Below the pieces are notes generated by a model. The model did no database searches, was not told where the DNA came from, and was given only the letters and a program-made list of their open reading frames with translations. Positions 23,100 to 34,660 of a stretch of 64,000 bases of DNA are shown here, one piece after another. The DNA is taken from the NCBI GenBank assembly GCA_051453625.1, contig JBOZIK010000001.1, forward strand, positions 97,611,619 to 97,675,618, in the 5' to 3' direction. The stretch comes from Welwitschia mirabilis. Lineage: Eukaryota > Gnetophyta > Gnetopsida > Welwitschiales. Within the stretch, counting starts at the first letter, position 1. Each line of letters opens with the position of its first letter. Position numbers and translations under genes: made by a program.

Positions 23100-23580
23100 G
23101 AATACCATAAAATGCATGTTCTTCCTTACTCCATCTTGATTACAAACATCTATCATTATTTTAGGGTTAAAATACACCCTAAACTTGAGATCTTAACCCC
23201 TATGTCTTCTATTAGGTGTGTTACTTTGTCCTCCATGCACATTACTTTGGATCTAAGAAATCTTTAAAATCTTCTTCTTTAAAGAAGGCTTCCCCTATAG
23301 AGACTCTACCATATCTTAAGAGGTTGGATTCTTATACTCGACACATGAAATAGGCACTCATTATAATAGGGTATAAAATTATAGATACTTCTGAGGAAGC
23401 TAGTATCTCTATACAAAATATTACAAAATAATAAGAAGAATATAACTTAGATTTTGAAGAAAAATCTGAGCAAGAGGAGGAAAAAGAATTATTCTAATTG
23501 TCTTTTTCATTGTTGATGTTCTTCCTATCTTTTTCTTCCTACTTTTTTCCTATCCTTTGTAATTGATTCCAAAAGAAAAA
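23100..23580 (+). pseudogene. Accessory ORF2 3' part, Copia-1 copy b
   Basis: It aligns with 17,530-17,979 and with Copia-2 61,680-61,970. It keeps 'aaggcttcccctatagagac', which corresponds to KEASP-ET in Copia-2, the 'gaggttggattcttatactc' segment, and a Glu-rich tail near 23,455-23,490. The N-terminal part is missing and replaced by the small LTR fragment. Stops are present. Confidence 0.65.
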
Positions 23581-23877
23581 GAAATAAAATCTATAAAATT
23601 AGTTATAGTTAGTTTTTATCATATGATTATCTTTTAGTTGTACTACATAAGTCTAGTTAATAGAAATAAATGTTTGTATCATTTATCTCATTTAGTAATA
23701 AATATTATTTTTTTCATGAACTATGCTTTCAAATTTTTTTATGTCTCTCTTATTTAAATCATTATGAATGATTGATATAGATGAATAAGTTAATAATATT
23801 TTATAAATCTATTTTAAGAATTTTATGATGTGGAGTTTTCAAATTGATATATACAAATAAGTATAGTTTACCATCAA

Positions 23878-23893
23878 TGTCAAAGGGGAAGAT
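23878..23893 (+). promoter_or_regulatory. Polypurine tract before the Copia-1 3' LTR
   Basis: 'tgtcaaaggggaagat' lies immediately upstream of the LTR start. Copia-2 has 'tgtcaaaggaaaagat' at the same place (62,559-62,574). It would prime plus-strand DNA synthesis. Confidence 0.7.
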
Positions 23894-25101
23894 TATTAAG
23901 TTAATTTTGGTCAAGTTGACATCAAACTAACATTTTCTGGTACAGTAAAATATATTTAATTTCTTGTAAAAAATAATGATTCTTATAGGTTAGAAGTAAC
24001 TTAACGTTTTTCAATAGATATGATTAAATCTAACAAGTAACAAATATTTTAAGGAGTCAACTAGATCTAATAGGGATCAACCGGGCCTGCACCAAAAATT
24101 ATCATATCTAGTTTATTATGGAATCAGTTGGACTTCTAAGCATTTAACTAGACCTATATAAGAAACTATCAAAACCTTTTCTTAAGGGGTCAACTAGCTG
24201 TTTAAGGTAGCAATTGGACTTATGCTAAAAAAGTTGTATCTATTTTTCATAAGGGGTTGACTAGATAAAAATGCAGTTGACCGGATCTAAACATATGTGA
24301 TTAACTAAATCCTAGATGGGGTTGACCAGACTAGAAGATGTAAAGAACTTAAGTTGACTAAAGGAAGATGGGATTAACCAACTTGAGCGATGGCACTCAA
24401 CGAGGTCAACCAAATGTTTTAAGGGGTTGACTGGTTATGGTGGAAATGGAATTTCTTAATCTATTTTCTAGTCATTTTCTTTCTATTTTTATCTGATGGA
24501 ATATCAAATTTACTTGTAAAACTCTAAATTCTATCTTTTATATAAACCATAGCCATCAAAATCATAGACATCCTTTTTGGCTAACAAAAATTGAAAAATC
24601 ATCTTTTTACTATTAGTTCTTTGGTCAATTAGATTATAATGCATGTACTTAGATTTATAACATTATTTTCAGATAGTGTGGCACTATCTTTATTGTACTT
24701 CAGATCTAGTGAAGTCTATGCATTTTGGCATATTATTAATACCAAAAATCATTTCTGTAAAGATTGAGACTAAGCCTCAACAAGTTTGATTATAAAGGTT
24801 ATAGGTTAACTTGAGAAACTTGGAAAGTAAGTAACAAGGATCTAGATCAGCCTTGGGTAGAAGCTAACTACTAAGAGTGGAGTAGGGGATTTTCTAAATC
24901 ACTATAAATCATGTGTCTGAAGATCTCCATTAGTATTTTCTAGTTTTAATTATTTTTCTTTTTATATCTTATTCCTAGATAGATCATTTGATTATTTCAT
25001 ATGCAGAAATGTTTTTCTAGTGTTCAACATTTTCTAATGATAGTTTTTTAATTTATTTTTAATCCTATTCATCCCCTTTCTTTAGGATTCTATATCCAAT
25101 A
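23894..25101 (+). repeat. Copia-1 3' LTR
   Basis: It aligns with 10,654-11,841. The start is TATTAAG in place of TGTTAAG, and the end is 'tatatccaata'. Motif copies lie at about 24,050-24,430, for example 'gggatcaaccggg' and 'ggggttgaccagac'. The two LTRs differ at many positions, so the insertion is old if they belong to one element. Confidence 0.85.
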
Positions 25102-25106
25102 CTAGG

Positions 25107-26410
25107 AACCTCATTTTAGGTGGTTAATGACTTTCTAGATAGCGATCAAATTGGGTTGGTTGGGAGCTCTATTTTTAGCTTGTCTTTTTCTTGGGAGTTT
25201 TTCTCCACATGTGGAGTATTTGAATAGGCTATCATTATTAGCCTATTTTTTTAGGTCTTGCACTTGTGATTCCTATGATATTTTGGACTTTTTTGTTGAA
25301 TCTATTCATTAATGAACTCTTCATCATTATTCCTTTTATAGAGGAGTTCATTCTCACAAGTATGATTCTTTTCTTGACTAATCAACCTTAACTTCTTAGA
25401 TGTCATAACATGGATTTACTTATTAAGATGGATAACATATAAATCCCAATAGATTCTATAGTCTATAATAGTATGATTCTCATCTGTATCAAGGGTAGAG
25501 GGGTTTTATTATATCTAGAGTTTCTACATCTTCTTAGAAATATAGGCCTTTTGCCTCTTGTTAAAAGTAGCATTATGATTATTCTAAGCTTAAAACAAGG
25601 TAGTAGAAAATATAAATAAGAAAGACCAAATGAATGATTAAAAAACCTATAGGAGAGGGCCCTTGATTTAGTGTCACACTCTTTATAGGATTTTTTGCAA
25701 ATGGAGTATTATTTCAAATGTTTCTTGATGATGGAAGATTAGGCTTAATTTAATGTCATTTTGATAATTGGATACGACTAAATTAGACTAAGTTTGATGA
25801 TTTTTATTGGATTGACTTTGATGAAGTTTAATTATTTTTTCAACTAAATTTGACAAAGTATGACTATTTCTATTTAACTAAATTTGATGAAGTTTAATTA
25901 TTTTTTTGACTAAATTTAATGGTTTGATTATTTTGTAACTCAGTTTTTTATGATTTGACTAATTTTGATACCCTTCTTCTAATGCCAAAACTTTTGCGAA
26001 TTTTCTAGTAAATGTTAAATTCTTGATTTGATTGGACTTGATGATCAGATTTTACAATGTAAGATTGATTTTTTATTTCATTTTTGAGTGATTTGTCTAA
26101 GTCCTTCTTAATACCAAAACTAATAGATATGATTTGATAGAGGTATTATTATATTTTCTTAGATTATGAGTGTAGCTTGAAAGGTTGAAACTTCCTAAGA
26201 CTAACAATGATATAGTTGATAATAAATAGATGTTGTATTTAAAATTTTTACAATATTTATATGATAATAATTAGGGGAGGGAATGATCTGGAAAGCAAAA
26301 GTATAAATTTAAACTAAAATATATTATAATTCTACACTATTATTTCTATGACCTAAAATAATATTTCTCATAAATAAATCATAATACTAGGAAATTAATG
26401 GATCTAACCA
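25107..26410. other. Unassigned; possible upstream Gag of the Tat-like Gypsy
   Basis: If Copia-1 inserted into the Tat-like gag at 10,653, its continuation on the minus strand should start here, but no clear Gag motif is visible. 25,780-25,975 holds a weak tandem array of units near 'gatgaagtttaattatttttt' and 'actaaatttgatga'. Nothing else was recognised. Confidence 0.4.
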
Positions 26411-26414
26411 ATTA

Positions 26415-26660
26415 ATGACTACTTACTAGAGTGGTAAGGTCACAAACACATGAATGCAGAGGTCCAAAGTTTAAACCCTAGTAGTGGCGAGGAATATAAA
26501 TAGAATAAATTTTATAATTCCAAGTGCCATGAGGCATTTGTGTGGCATGAACTTACCTACCCGCTATCAGCAGGGAATATAAATGGAATATATTTTGTAA
26601 GCCTAAGTGCCACTGGCATTTGTGTAATACAAAATTACCTATCCATTATTTCTTCCAAAA
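26415..26660 (+). mobile_element. tRNA-derived SINE remnant
   Basis: 'tagagtggtaaggtcac' (near 26,427) resembles the pol III A box, and 'aggtccaaagtttaaaccct' (26,460-26,480) resembles the B box, about 35-40 bases apart as in tRNA-derived SINEs of plants. The body then shows an 83-bp imperfect duplication (26,491 and 26,574) and an A-run near 26,653. The B box has changed from GTTCGA to GTTTAA, a C-to-T and G-to-A change, so activity is unlikely. Confidence 0.6.
26491..26646. repeat. 83-bp tandem duplication in the SINE body
   Basis: Units start at 26,491 and 26,574 with 'ggaatataaat'. Both contain 'aagtgcca', 'ggcatttgtgt' and 'ttacctaccc/ttacctatcc'. Confidence 0.8.
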
Positions 26661-28470
26661 AAAATGGATTTCACCATTTTTCTTCCTTTTTTCCTCCCTT
26701 TTGGAAGTTAAAATGACCCCATTAAATTTATCAACTTTAATTTTTAAATCCATATTTTATATTTAATCATTATCTCTCCACTTTTAGGAGAATAAACTAA
26801 AAAATATTTAAAAAATCCAAAACTCAAAAAAACTTGCATTACAATTCAAGGCAATTTCTACATAGTTTCACTATATCACATTTTTGTTTTTGTCTATTTT
26901 ATTTTCTATATTTCTTTCACATTTGCCTTTTGATTAATTCATTACTCTACATCATTCCTACAATACTTTAGCAAATAGATACATCAAATTAACTAATGAG
27001 GTCCCTTTAGTCATTCCATTCATCCATTAATAAAGAACATGTATCGGATGTCACAAATGATTTAGCTTTAATATTTACAGTTAAAAGGAGTGGAGATTAA
27101 ATAATGGGTCTCCCATTTGAATAGATTACAAATGCTGTACATATCAGAATCAAAGCAATGTCTAATAGATATATGTAAGCTTTCCATATTAAAATACTTG
27201 ATGTTAATGTTCAAAGATGAGTGTAAGTAGTTGGCAGCAGAATATGGAAAAGCTATAAACCTTTCAAATCACCTCTTATTTCTCCTTTTCTTTTTGTTCC
27301 ATCTCAATCTCTTCTTTGCTTTTGGTTTGCCTCAGCCTCTAGTATCTTTTGTTTTTGTCATTCCCCTTTTGTCTCTTTAGACTGCTCTCTACAACCTTAG
27401 GAAAAGCTGCTGCTTGCATTTCTTTTATGTCTAGATTATTATAAAATGTCTATCTTTTGGCCCGGGCTTATTTTGTGAGTGATTTGTCTACTTATGTCAT
27501 GGCATTTCACTGGCGCTCTAGTGTCTCTTTTTTTAATTACAAGTGTTCCTACCTATTGTATTAGATCTTTTTGCACCCTAGCTACTATCCTTCATCATCC
27601 CTTGATCTTGTCACATGAGTACCAACTGATAGTAGCCTGTGCTGAAGTGTTTTCCTCTCTGATTGACTAATCACTATGCCATATCGTTACTATCTATTAT
27701 GCATTGGCTATAAGGCCTACATTCCTTTGTAGGCATTGTGTTCTTTATGATGCTATGTTTGTGCGCTAGCTATGATTCTAGCATCACCACCTAAAATGCC
27801 CCTTGTCCTTTTCTATTTCATATTACCTCCTTTTTTGGATGGAACTTGTGTGTCTTTTTTTTTTTTTTTGTTGATCATCTGTGTGGTCTTTTTATCCATT
27901 GCACTAGTTTCTTGTACTATGTTTCTAACACCATCCATTTCCTCTTTCTGATATAGCTTTTCTATTGTAACATGGTCTTTATCACCTTCACTGATGTTCT
28001 CTGCTTATCTACTCCAACTTCATCAATTTTTATAGCATTCACTATCTGGAGCCACTCCCTTATTTTTTAGATCCTTTGTCCTTAATTCTTTTCTATCTCT
28101 TCTTCTTTTAGCCATTCTATTATAAATGCTTCTTTGTTTTCTTAATCATGTGCCTCTTATTTTTCAAGCACCTCTTAAATTGAACTCTAAATCATCTCTA
28201 GAATTTAAAGGTCTAACATAGTTATCAATCTCATGGTTGTTTAAATCAGCATCTAGGACAAATATTGTCTTTATGTCATTCTTGAAAATATGTACTACAA
28301 CATTGTTTGCCTTAGAAATTATAATATCTTTTTTATTCATGCTTTATAAGGAGTGGTTTTCTGTTTGCTTTAAATCTTGAGAATGGATATTCCCTAAAGA
28401 AGACTATTCCTTTAAATTTTTTCAATACTTTACACTGCTTTTCCCAAGTCATCTCACCTTCCATTTAATC
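26660..28470. other. No gene recognised; pyrimidine-rich, possible 3' trailer of the SMEK copy
   Basis: No domain was identified. 27,240-28,110 is pyrimidine-rich on the plus strand. A T15 run at 27,855-27,869 would be an A15 run about 600 bases downstream of the SMEK homology on its strand, so it could be a remnant poly(A) tail. That link is inference. Short open frames here have no recognisable content. Confidence 0.4.
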
Positions 28471-30530
28471 ATCTAGAATCAATTTTCTCTTTAGGATAGA
28501 CGCATCAGATCCCATTGAATTACTTTTATTAGTTGAAGGTTATGATACAGATTGGTTAGAAACTTTTGAGTTTTCTTTATTAGCACTTGTTTGAATGAAA
28601 ATATCATCATTTTTATTTTCATAGTCAACTAAGGACACTAATTCACTCTTTGAAAAATTAGTTTCATCCACAACAAATATATGTATCCATCATCATTCAG
28701 ACTGTAAGCCATTCTTGTAGTTGCTATATCATATTCTTCATTACTATCTTCATTAAAATAGTCTTTCTCTTTTTTCTCTAAAGCTTATTTATCAAGTTGT
28801 TTTCAATTATTAGCAAAACTTATCATCTAATTTGAATTATTTGGAGTACTAGCTACTATTAGTACTTTTCCAAGGCATTCTTCTAGATTCTACTCATATC
28901 TCAACTTTAAAGCTTGGAATGTTCCAACACAATCTAACTGCGTGACTTTTTCATAACATTCCTTTCCCCTCACCCCCACTCCCCTCCTCCAACACCCTTT
29001 TCCCCAAAAAATTCAACCAATAATTTGATATTTTGCTTGTGAATATACTTTAGAACCTTTAAAATAGTTGAATTTAGAAGACTATAGTGAGTTTCATTAG
29101 CTATAAATTCCTAAATTACATGTTAAAGAAGATTATGATTTGGTGGTTGTGTATATCATCATTTCAACCAATTACTATTTATAAGAACTAAATGGTAGAA
29201 AGATATTTTTCTTTCCATTGAGTTAAGCATAGAACCTTCTCAATAACACTCTTCATTAGAAAGTAATACCTTATTCTACAATTATGCTATGGGACACAAA
29301 AATGTGAGAGATTTAAAAGTATCTAATAATGATTTAGGATTTGCAAAATAGATCTTATTCTTATAACGACCAATATGTGATGCCTGACTATAAGAGGAAG
29401 AAGTTGACTCTATAACATCTACCAATTGATTCATCTAGTTTTCATGAAATAATTTAATAATACATCTTTGTTAAGGATAATCCATTATGTAACAATTGAG
29501 ATGCATTCAAATAATTTCAAGATATTGACTATGCATGTCTTCCTAAAAATCCATTAACATACATGTTAATAGAAGTCCAAATAGCATATTCCTAATTAAT
29601 GTATTAAAAAGTTATGCATAATAGAAGAACAATTAAAATATCAGTACTTACGAGGCACAATAATTTCTCTCCACTTTGCATGGCACTTGTTATAATATCA
29701 AATAAATCATTCTCAAGAAAGGCTCTGAACACACGCATTTGATTGACAAGTAATAAGTTTTTACCAAGTGTGAATAATTCTTGGAGAAATGCAATTAGAT
29801 TCTTTTTAGCTTCATTTTAACTCTTTATTGACCTTAAATTTGTAAATAACTCTTGAATAAACTTTTTTTCATTCTTTAGAGCTACTACAATAGCCCCATA
29901 ATTTGAAGGGAGAATGAAATTAAGTGTTGAAGATGTAGCCTTATCCAGAATTCTTAGTAATATGACATCTTTATATAGCTAACTCAATAAGATTGATGAA
30001 TTTTTGATAATAAAGAAGCATCGTTAATGGGAATAGCCCCTTTGAATACAACTCTTTTTTTTAGAAACTTGTAATTCTTTTGATACAAGGAATACCTGAA
30101 TCATATTCTAGAGCACTAATTGTATCCACTATATGATCATCACTAAATATTTTTTTAAAGATTTGTTGATTGTCTAATGATATAATGTCTTTGATAATTT
30201 TATAGATCAAATAAAGCATTTATTTACTTTCTAGATGCTCACACATTTTGAACACGTTCAAAATCTCAAGAATAAAAGATTGATCCTAAACTATGAAATC
30301 ATCCACTCGAACATGACCCATCATGTATCCTTTTATGATTATCTTTAGAACTTGTGAAAAGGTTATATCTCCACCTGAAGAAGTCTCTAACATTATTAAT
30401 ACCTTCATGAAATTCATCATTATTAATTTGAAGTATGCTAACATGTTCAACATTCCCATTTTAAATACATGATCCATTTTCGAAGTATGAGTTACACAGA
30501 ACTTGCTTCTTTGAGTCACTTCAAATACAA
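28470..30530 (-). pseudogene. PP4 regulatory subunit 3 (SMEK/PSY2) pseudogene
   Basis: SMEK proteins direct the Ser/Thr phosphatase PP4 to its nuclear substrates. On the minus strand, in protein order, I read ILQINNDEFHEGINNVRDF (about 30,430), FILEILNVFKMCEHLE, then IVDTISALEYDSGIP (about 30,110). Further on come IRYYFLMKSVIEKVLCLT with the following 'EKYL' (29,225-29,280), TFQALKLRYE (about 28,900), KDYFNEDSNEEYD (about 28,745) and SLVDYENKNDD (about 28,620). These follow the plant SMEK order and spacing with no visible intron. Frameshifts and stops (such as after FIV at 30,286) break it. The N-terminal EVH1-like domain is missing. No poly(A) tail is proven. Confidence 0.8.
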
Positions 30531-31479
30531 TAACTTTATTAAAAGTAAGATGAATTTTCTAAATTAGATACAATTTTGTAATAAGACTAGACTTATCAAC
30601 GATAATATTCTAGATGATTTTTATAGTTATTAAATAGATTATAAGGTTCACAACAGAAGTAATGTCTTTACTATTTTGCTAAATTTTATCTCTAAAGTTA
30701 GTGGATTGTTTAGCAATGTTAGAATAATAGATGCTACATATTATGGCCTATGATGTTAAAGATTTTTCTAAGTTTAAATTTTCTCTTAAATAATCTTATG
30801 GGCATATTAAAACTTTATTACTATTAGTGGAATATAAGGAGGTTATGTTGTTGATTAAGAATTTTTTTATTCTAGATGGTAATACTTCTAAGCTTAGATG
30901 ACTCATTTCATGTTTTCGAAGAATATGAAAAATAATATCCCTCTTGATTTACCTTTATTGCTATATTCATATTTGAATGCAAGTATAACATGAAACATAA
31001 AGTCTTAGCTTTTTAATTATATACCTTTACTTATTTTAGAAGAAATAAAAATATCAAAACATCATAATAAAGCCAAAGCCCTTAAAACATGCCATAAAAA
31101 AGGGAGGTCTAAGACAATGATTTGGAAGAAACCTTTTATAAAGAGAAAGGTAAAAATCCAAAGATAACATGATCTTATCCTTTAGTGAGAAGATAGGAGA
31201 AGGGAATTAGTAGGATCCTTAGAAAGCTAGGTGATAGTCCTTAGTTAAATAAACTATTTAATATTTCTTTAATATATAAATGTTGAAACCATAGGAGGAG
31301 ATGCTCATCTCATGAAGAAGTAACAAGCTAAGATAAACCTTTTCATTTGATGAATTTAAGAATTTAAAATAATATTGCTAGTCATCATATTATAGTTTAC
31401 ATAAGTAAAAATGAAAAAGAATAAATTATAAATCCTTTAGATTATTTTTTATCCTAGGTTATGCAATTTAAGAAACCAT
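30531..31479. other. No gene recognised
   Basis: AT-rich sequence between the SMEK copy and the chromovirus integrase. Fragments of open reading frame on the plus strand could be decayed pol of the latter, but no motif supports this. Confidence 0.4.
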
Positions 31480-31945
31480 AAACTTTCCTTTTCAAATACT
31501 ACCTTTAGTCTCATATGTATAGAGGAGAAAGCTATTGAAAGCATACCTAAACTAATTTCTCATAATAAATGGATAGATGAAGAAGACATCCTTTTTAATG
31601 TTAATGAACTAATTAAAGACTTTATGGAATATTATGGAAATTGTCTAGTTATGTAGCAAAGGTTTGGAGTTAATTCAAAATTTTTTGTATCATAGTAGAA
31701 TTTGTATCAAGTGCTTAATTGTCAACAAGTTAAAGTAGAAAATAAAAATCCAGAAGGATTACTTTATCCTCATGATATTCTAGAATATCAATGAGATGTG
31801 ATTTGTATCGACTTTATTATAGGACTTCTAAAAACTCAAAGACGTAATAACTCTACTATGTTAGTAATTGATAGAGCAACTAAGTCAGCACATTTTATTC
31901 TAGTAAAATCTACTTATGATGCAAGGATATACATTTAACTCACTA
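31480..31945 (+). pseudogene. Chromovirus-type Gypsy integrase fragment
   Basis: CQQVKVENKNPEGLLYPHDI (from about 31,713) is the second Cys of the integrase zinc site and the following 'PAGLLQPL-IP-W' block. It continues as DVICIDFIIGLLKTQRR and MLVIDRATKSAHFILVKSTY, matching 'I-MDFI-GLP----G-D-I-VVVDRLTKSAHF-P---TY', with two catalytic-region Asp residues. Upstream, LIKDFMEYYGNCLVM may hold the first zinc-site Cys. The wording is that of plant chromoviruses (CRM/Reina/Tekay groups), unlike the Tat and Athila copies here. It ends abruptly near 31,945 and contains a few stops. Confidence 0.85.
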
Positions 31946-32554
31946 GAGTAAACATTTGGCTTTAAATAAAATAATATTTGATGATTCTCAAGAACTTTCT
32001 CAATATTTTGTTTACTTTAGTAACTCTATATGGAAAAACAATTAACTTTGTTTGGACTTTCAAATGATTCCTTTTAAATGTTTCTAGTTAGTTTATGATT
32101 AATTACTTTTAAATTTTCTCTTAGAGTACCTATCTTCTTAGATTTATTTAATGGGGTAAGTCTATTTCTAACTTTTAGTTTATATACAACATCTATGATA
32201 TAGCATTTAATACTATGGTAAATATAGTTAGCTCATACTTAGGGATATGTCAATGTTACTTAATGGTTTTAAAAACATTACTATTAAATTTAAACAAGTT
32301 GATGCTTATACATGACACTCTAAGTTAATATAAGTTAGTAATTTTTTAAAAAAAATTAAAAATAAAAAAATATATAAAAAATACTTTTTTAGTAATCAAA
32401 GTACACTACTTGCAATCTCTAATGATGGTGTTAAAAAATTACTACACTATTATAATTCATATCAAAGTCAATATTTAGAAATACATCCAAACTTCCAAAG
32501 TAGATAATCATACTTTTATAATGAAAATCAAACTATTTAATATATGATAGTATT
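31946..32554. other. No gene recognised
   Basis: AT-rich sequence with an A-rich stretch at 32,342-32,385. No coding or terminal-repeat signal seen. Confidence 0.4.
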
Positions 32555-32905
32555 AAGCAACCCTAGTTTTTATTCTTCCATAAGAATCAAAAATAAATTT
32601 TAAAGCTTATAATCATTCATTTGCACTAAATCAAATGATTGAATAAAGGTTAAACATTTTTAAAAGAAATAAAAAAATGAAAAAAAACCCTTTTTTTATA
32701 GAAATATGTTCTAGTTACTAAGGCATAACATAATACTTTTAAAATATAAATTATAATCTTTAGTTATAGTTTTAGGCAACCATAGTTGTTGTCCTTCCGT
32801 AAGGGATAAAAATAATTTTAAAGCTCAGATTTAGACTATATCAAATGATTAAACAAAGAGTGAAATATTTTTAAAAGGGAATAAGAAATTAATAAATAAA
32901 ACTTC
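32555..32905. repeat. Imperfect tandem duplication, about 210-bp period
   Basis: 32,555-32,690 and 32,768-32,905 share 'aggcaaccatag/agcaaccctag', 'ttcttccataag/ccttccgtaag', 'ttttaaagct' and 'atcaaatgatt' in the same order. Confidence 0.7.
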
Positions 32906-32944
32906 TCCTCTTTAATATTATCACTATTAATTTATTAAAACAAA

Positions 32945-33021
32945 CCAAATAATCCTAAATAATGAACATATGAGAAAAACAAAAACCAAACAATCCTAAA
33001 TAATGAACATATAAGAAACAC
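32945..33021. repeat. 41-bp tandem duplication
   Basis: Units start at 32,945 and 32,986 and share 'aatcctaaataatgaacata'. Confidence 0.85.
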
Positions 33022-33239
33022 TACCATTTTATTAACCCAAAAATAATAGATCACTAAGTAATAAGGATTTTATAAGTAAGTAAGATATCATTTACTAGAG
33101 ATCTACAATATTGTGAAACTAATAAAAGAAGTTACAATATGAAAGTGACATCATCACCTTCTAGAGATGGATCATCTTACAATTCAATGTACTAAATTAA
33201 AAGCATCAAAGGTGTCATAGATTTAATACATTAGTTTAA

Positions 33240-33850
33240 CAAAATGTTGAGAAAAATGAATTTGAATAGTAAATAACAAAAGCACATTTGAAATGGACTA
33301 TTGAAATGCAAGGATCATAAATGCATCAATGATGAAAAAGAAGTCATCTAATCATGTATCAAAGTCTATTAACTAGCAATGAAGTGGAAAGCCTTTATCC
33401 TCAATAATTGGGTGTAGTACCTTCCTAGCTAACATGGAAATAATAGATGTATTTGGTAGTTATGGGGTAAGTAGGAATTTATTTCTTACTATGAGAGGTA
33501 GCGCTATACCTATATGGAACTTCCTTACTACTTGTTGGTCTACCTAACCTCTAACCCATAGGTTTTATATTTTAATCCCTAGAGACACTCGATTTTGGAT
33601 ATGAAGAAGCTAATTTATTCTAGTAACAGGGGGGTTTTATTTAGAGGTAACAAATAAAAAATGAGTGTAAAGTATTCCCTAGGGACTTATAAAAAAGTTA
33701 TCATATGAAACAAGCATTGTCACATGCTTAGAGAAATAGAAAAGAGGTTTATAACCTCATGATGAAATAAGCCCTCATCATAACCATGGAAGCCAAAACA
33801 TGATCAGTGAGAAATAAGGGAAAGGTATTACTATATCTTCAATTTTTTTA
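33240..33850. repeat. Dispersed repeat G, copy 1
   Basis: It resembles 34,300-34,660. Shared segments include a 'tagtaaata' with 'acatttgaaatggactatt' versus 'acatttaaaatgtactattt', and 'aataagccctcatcataacc' versus 'acaagccttcatcatagcc'. Copy 1 has about 230 bases more between these blocks. No coding content. Confidence 0.6.
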
Positions 33851-34299
33851 TAATCTCAAGTATTTCAAGGTTTATTCTTAAATTTATATTAATATAATAT
33901 TCTATTATAGTATAATTGATCCTAATTATCTTTTTTTCTCAGAAAGTTCAAGGAAGTTTTAGAGCTTATAAAGTCTATATGTTTAGAAACGGTTTGAATA
34001 AGATTTAAATAAAATAATTTGGAAAATAGATTAAGGAATTATAATATTAGAGAGGTTTTTATCCTAGAAATAAGAAATAACTATTTATGAGATAATATAC
34101 CCAGTAATCATAAGCTAAGTTAAATACATTACATTAAATACAAAATAGATTTATAAATAATTAATAATTATGCATTATATATTCTGAACATTATAAAATC
34201 AAGGAGTTTGAAAATTTTATGTCTTATAATAAAATGTAGCAAATACTAATGTAGTATAGAATATGTTATAAATACTAATACATCAATCATCTAAGCCTT

Positions 34300-34660
34300 A
34301 ACAATCCATTACAAAAGATATCTAAATAGTAAATATAAAAGAACATTTAAAATGTACTATTTCATGAGCAATAATCATGATTGTATCAATGACAGAATAA
34401 ATTATATGTCAAATCATAAAATAAAGTCCATTCACTAAAAATGAAAAAACTATAACAAATAAAATTTAGTATAAGAATAAAGACTTAGGCTTGTTAAGAT
34501 AGATCTCTTATGACACAAACATTTCCTCACATCCAAGGGTGAAGAAAGAAGAATTAGAACCTTATATAAAACAAGCCTTCATCATAGCCATAGGAAACAT
34601 GGATCTAGAATAATAAATTTCAAAAGAAATAAGGAATGATTAAAGGATGAAATAATAGAT
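34300..34660. repeat. Dispersed repeat G, copy 2
   Basis: Second copy of the 33,240-33,850 repeat, in the same orientation. The stretch from 34,660 to 35,300 has no recognisable gene. Confidence 0.6.

Larger units (their letters stand above)
10654..25101 (+). mobile_element. Copia-1, degenerate Ty1/Copia element
   Basis: Two related LTRs (10,654-11,841 and 23,894-25,101) enclose gag, protease, integrase, RT and RNase H in Copia order, plus an extra ORF. The likely 5-bp target duplication is ctaga before 10,654 and ctagg after 25,101 (4 of 5 bases). All coding parts are broken. The internal part is not simple: the region after pol occurs twice (16,520-17,979 and 22,245-23,580), separated by a 100-N gap and Athila-like DNA. 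The span could therefore be one element with an insertion, or two Copia copies joined by rearrangement or by assembly. Confidence 0.75.

Noticed and set aside
26425-26480. A functional tRNA gene
   Set aside because: Box A and box B resemblance exists, but no cloverleaf with a proper acceptor stem and anticodon arm could be formed by eye, and the B box is decayed.
27479-27670. Plus-strand open frame with Cys/Leu-rich content as a small gene
   Set aside because: No motif or repeat support; the region is pyrimidine-rich and such frames are expected by chance.
30286-30519. Open minus-strand frame starting MTQRSKF as an independent small gene
   Set aside because: The stretch belongs to the SMEK copy, and the SMEK wording changes frame within it (DEFHEGINNVRDF is in another frame).
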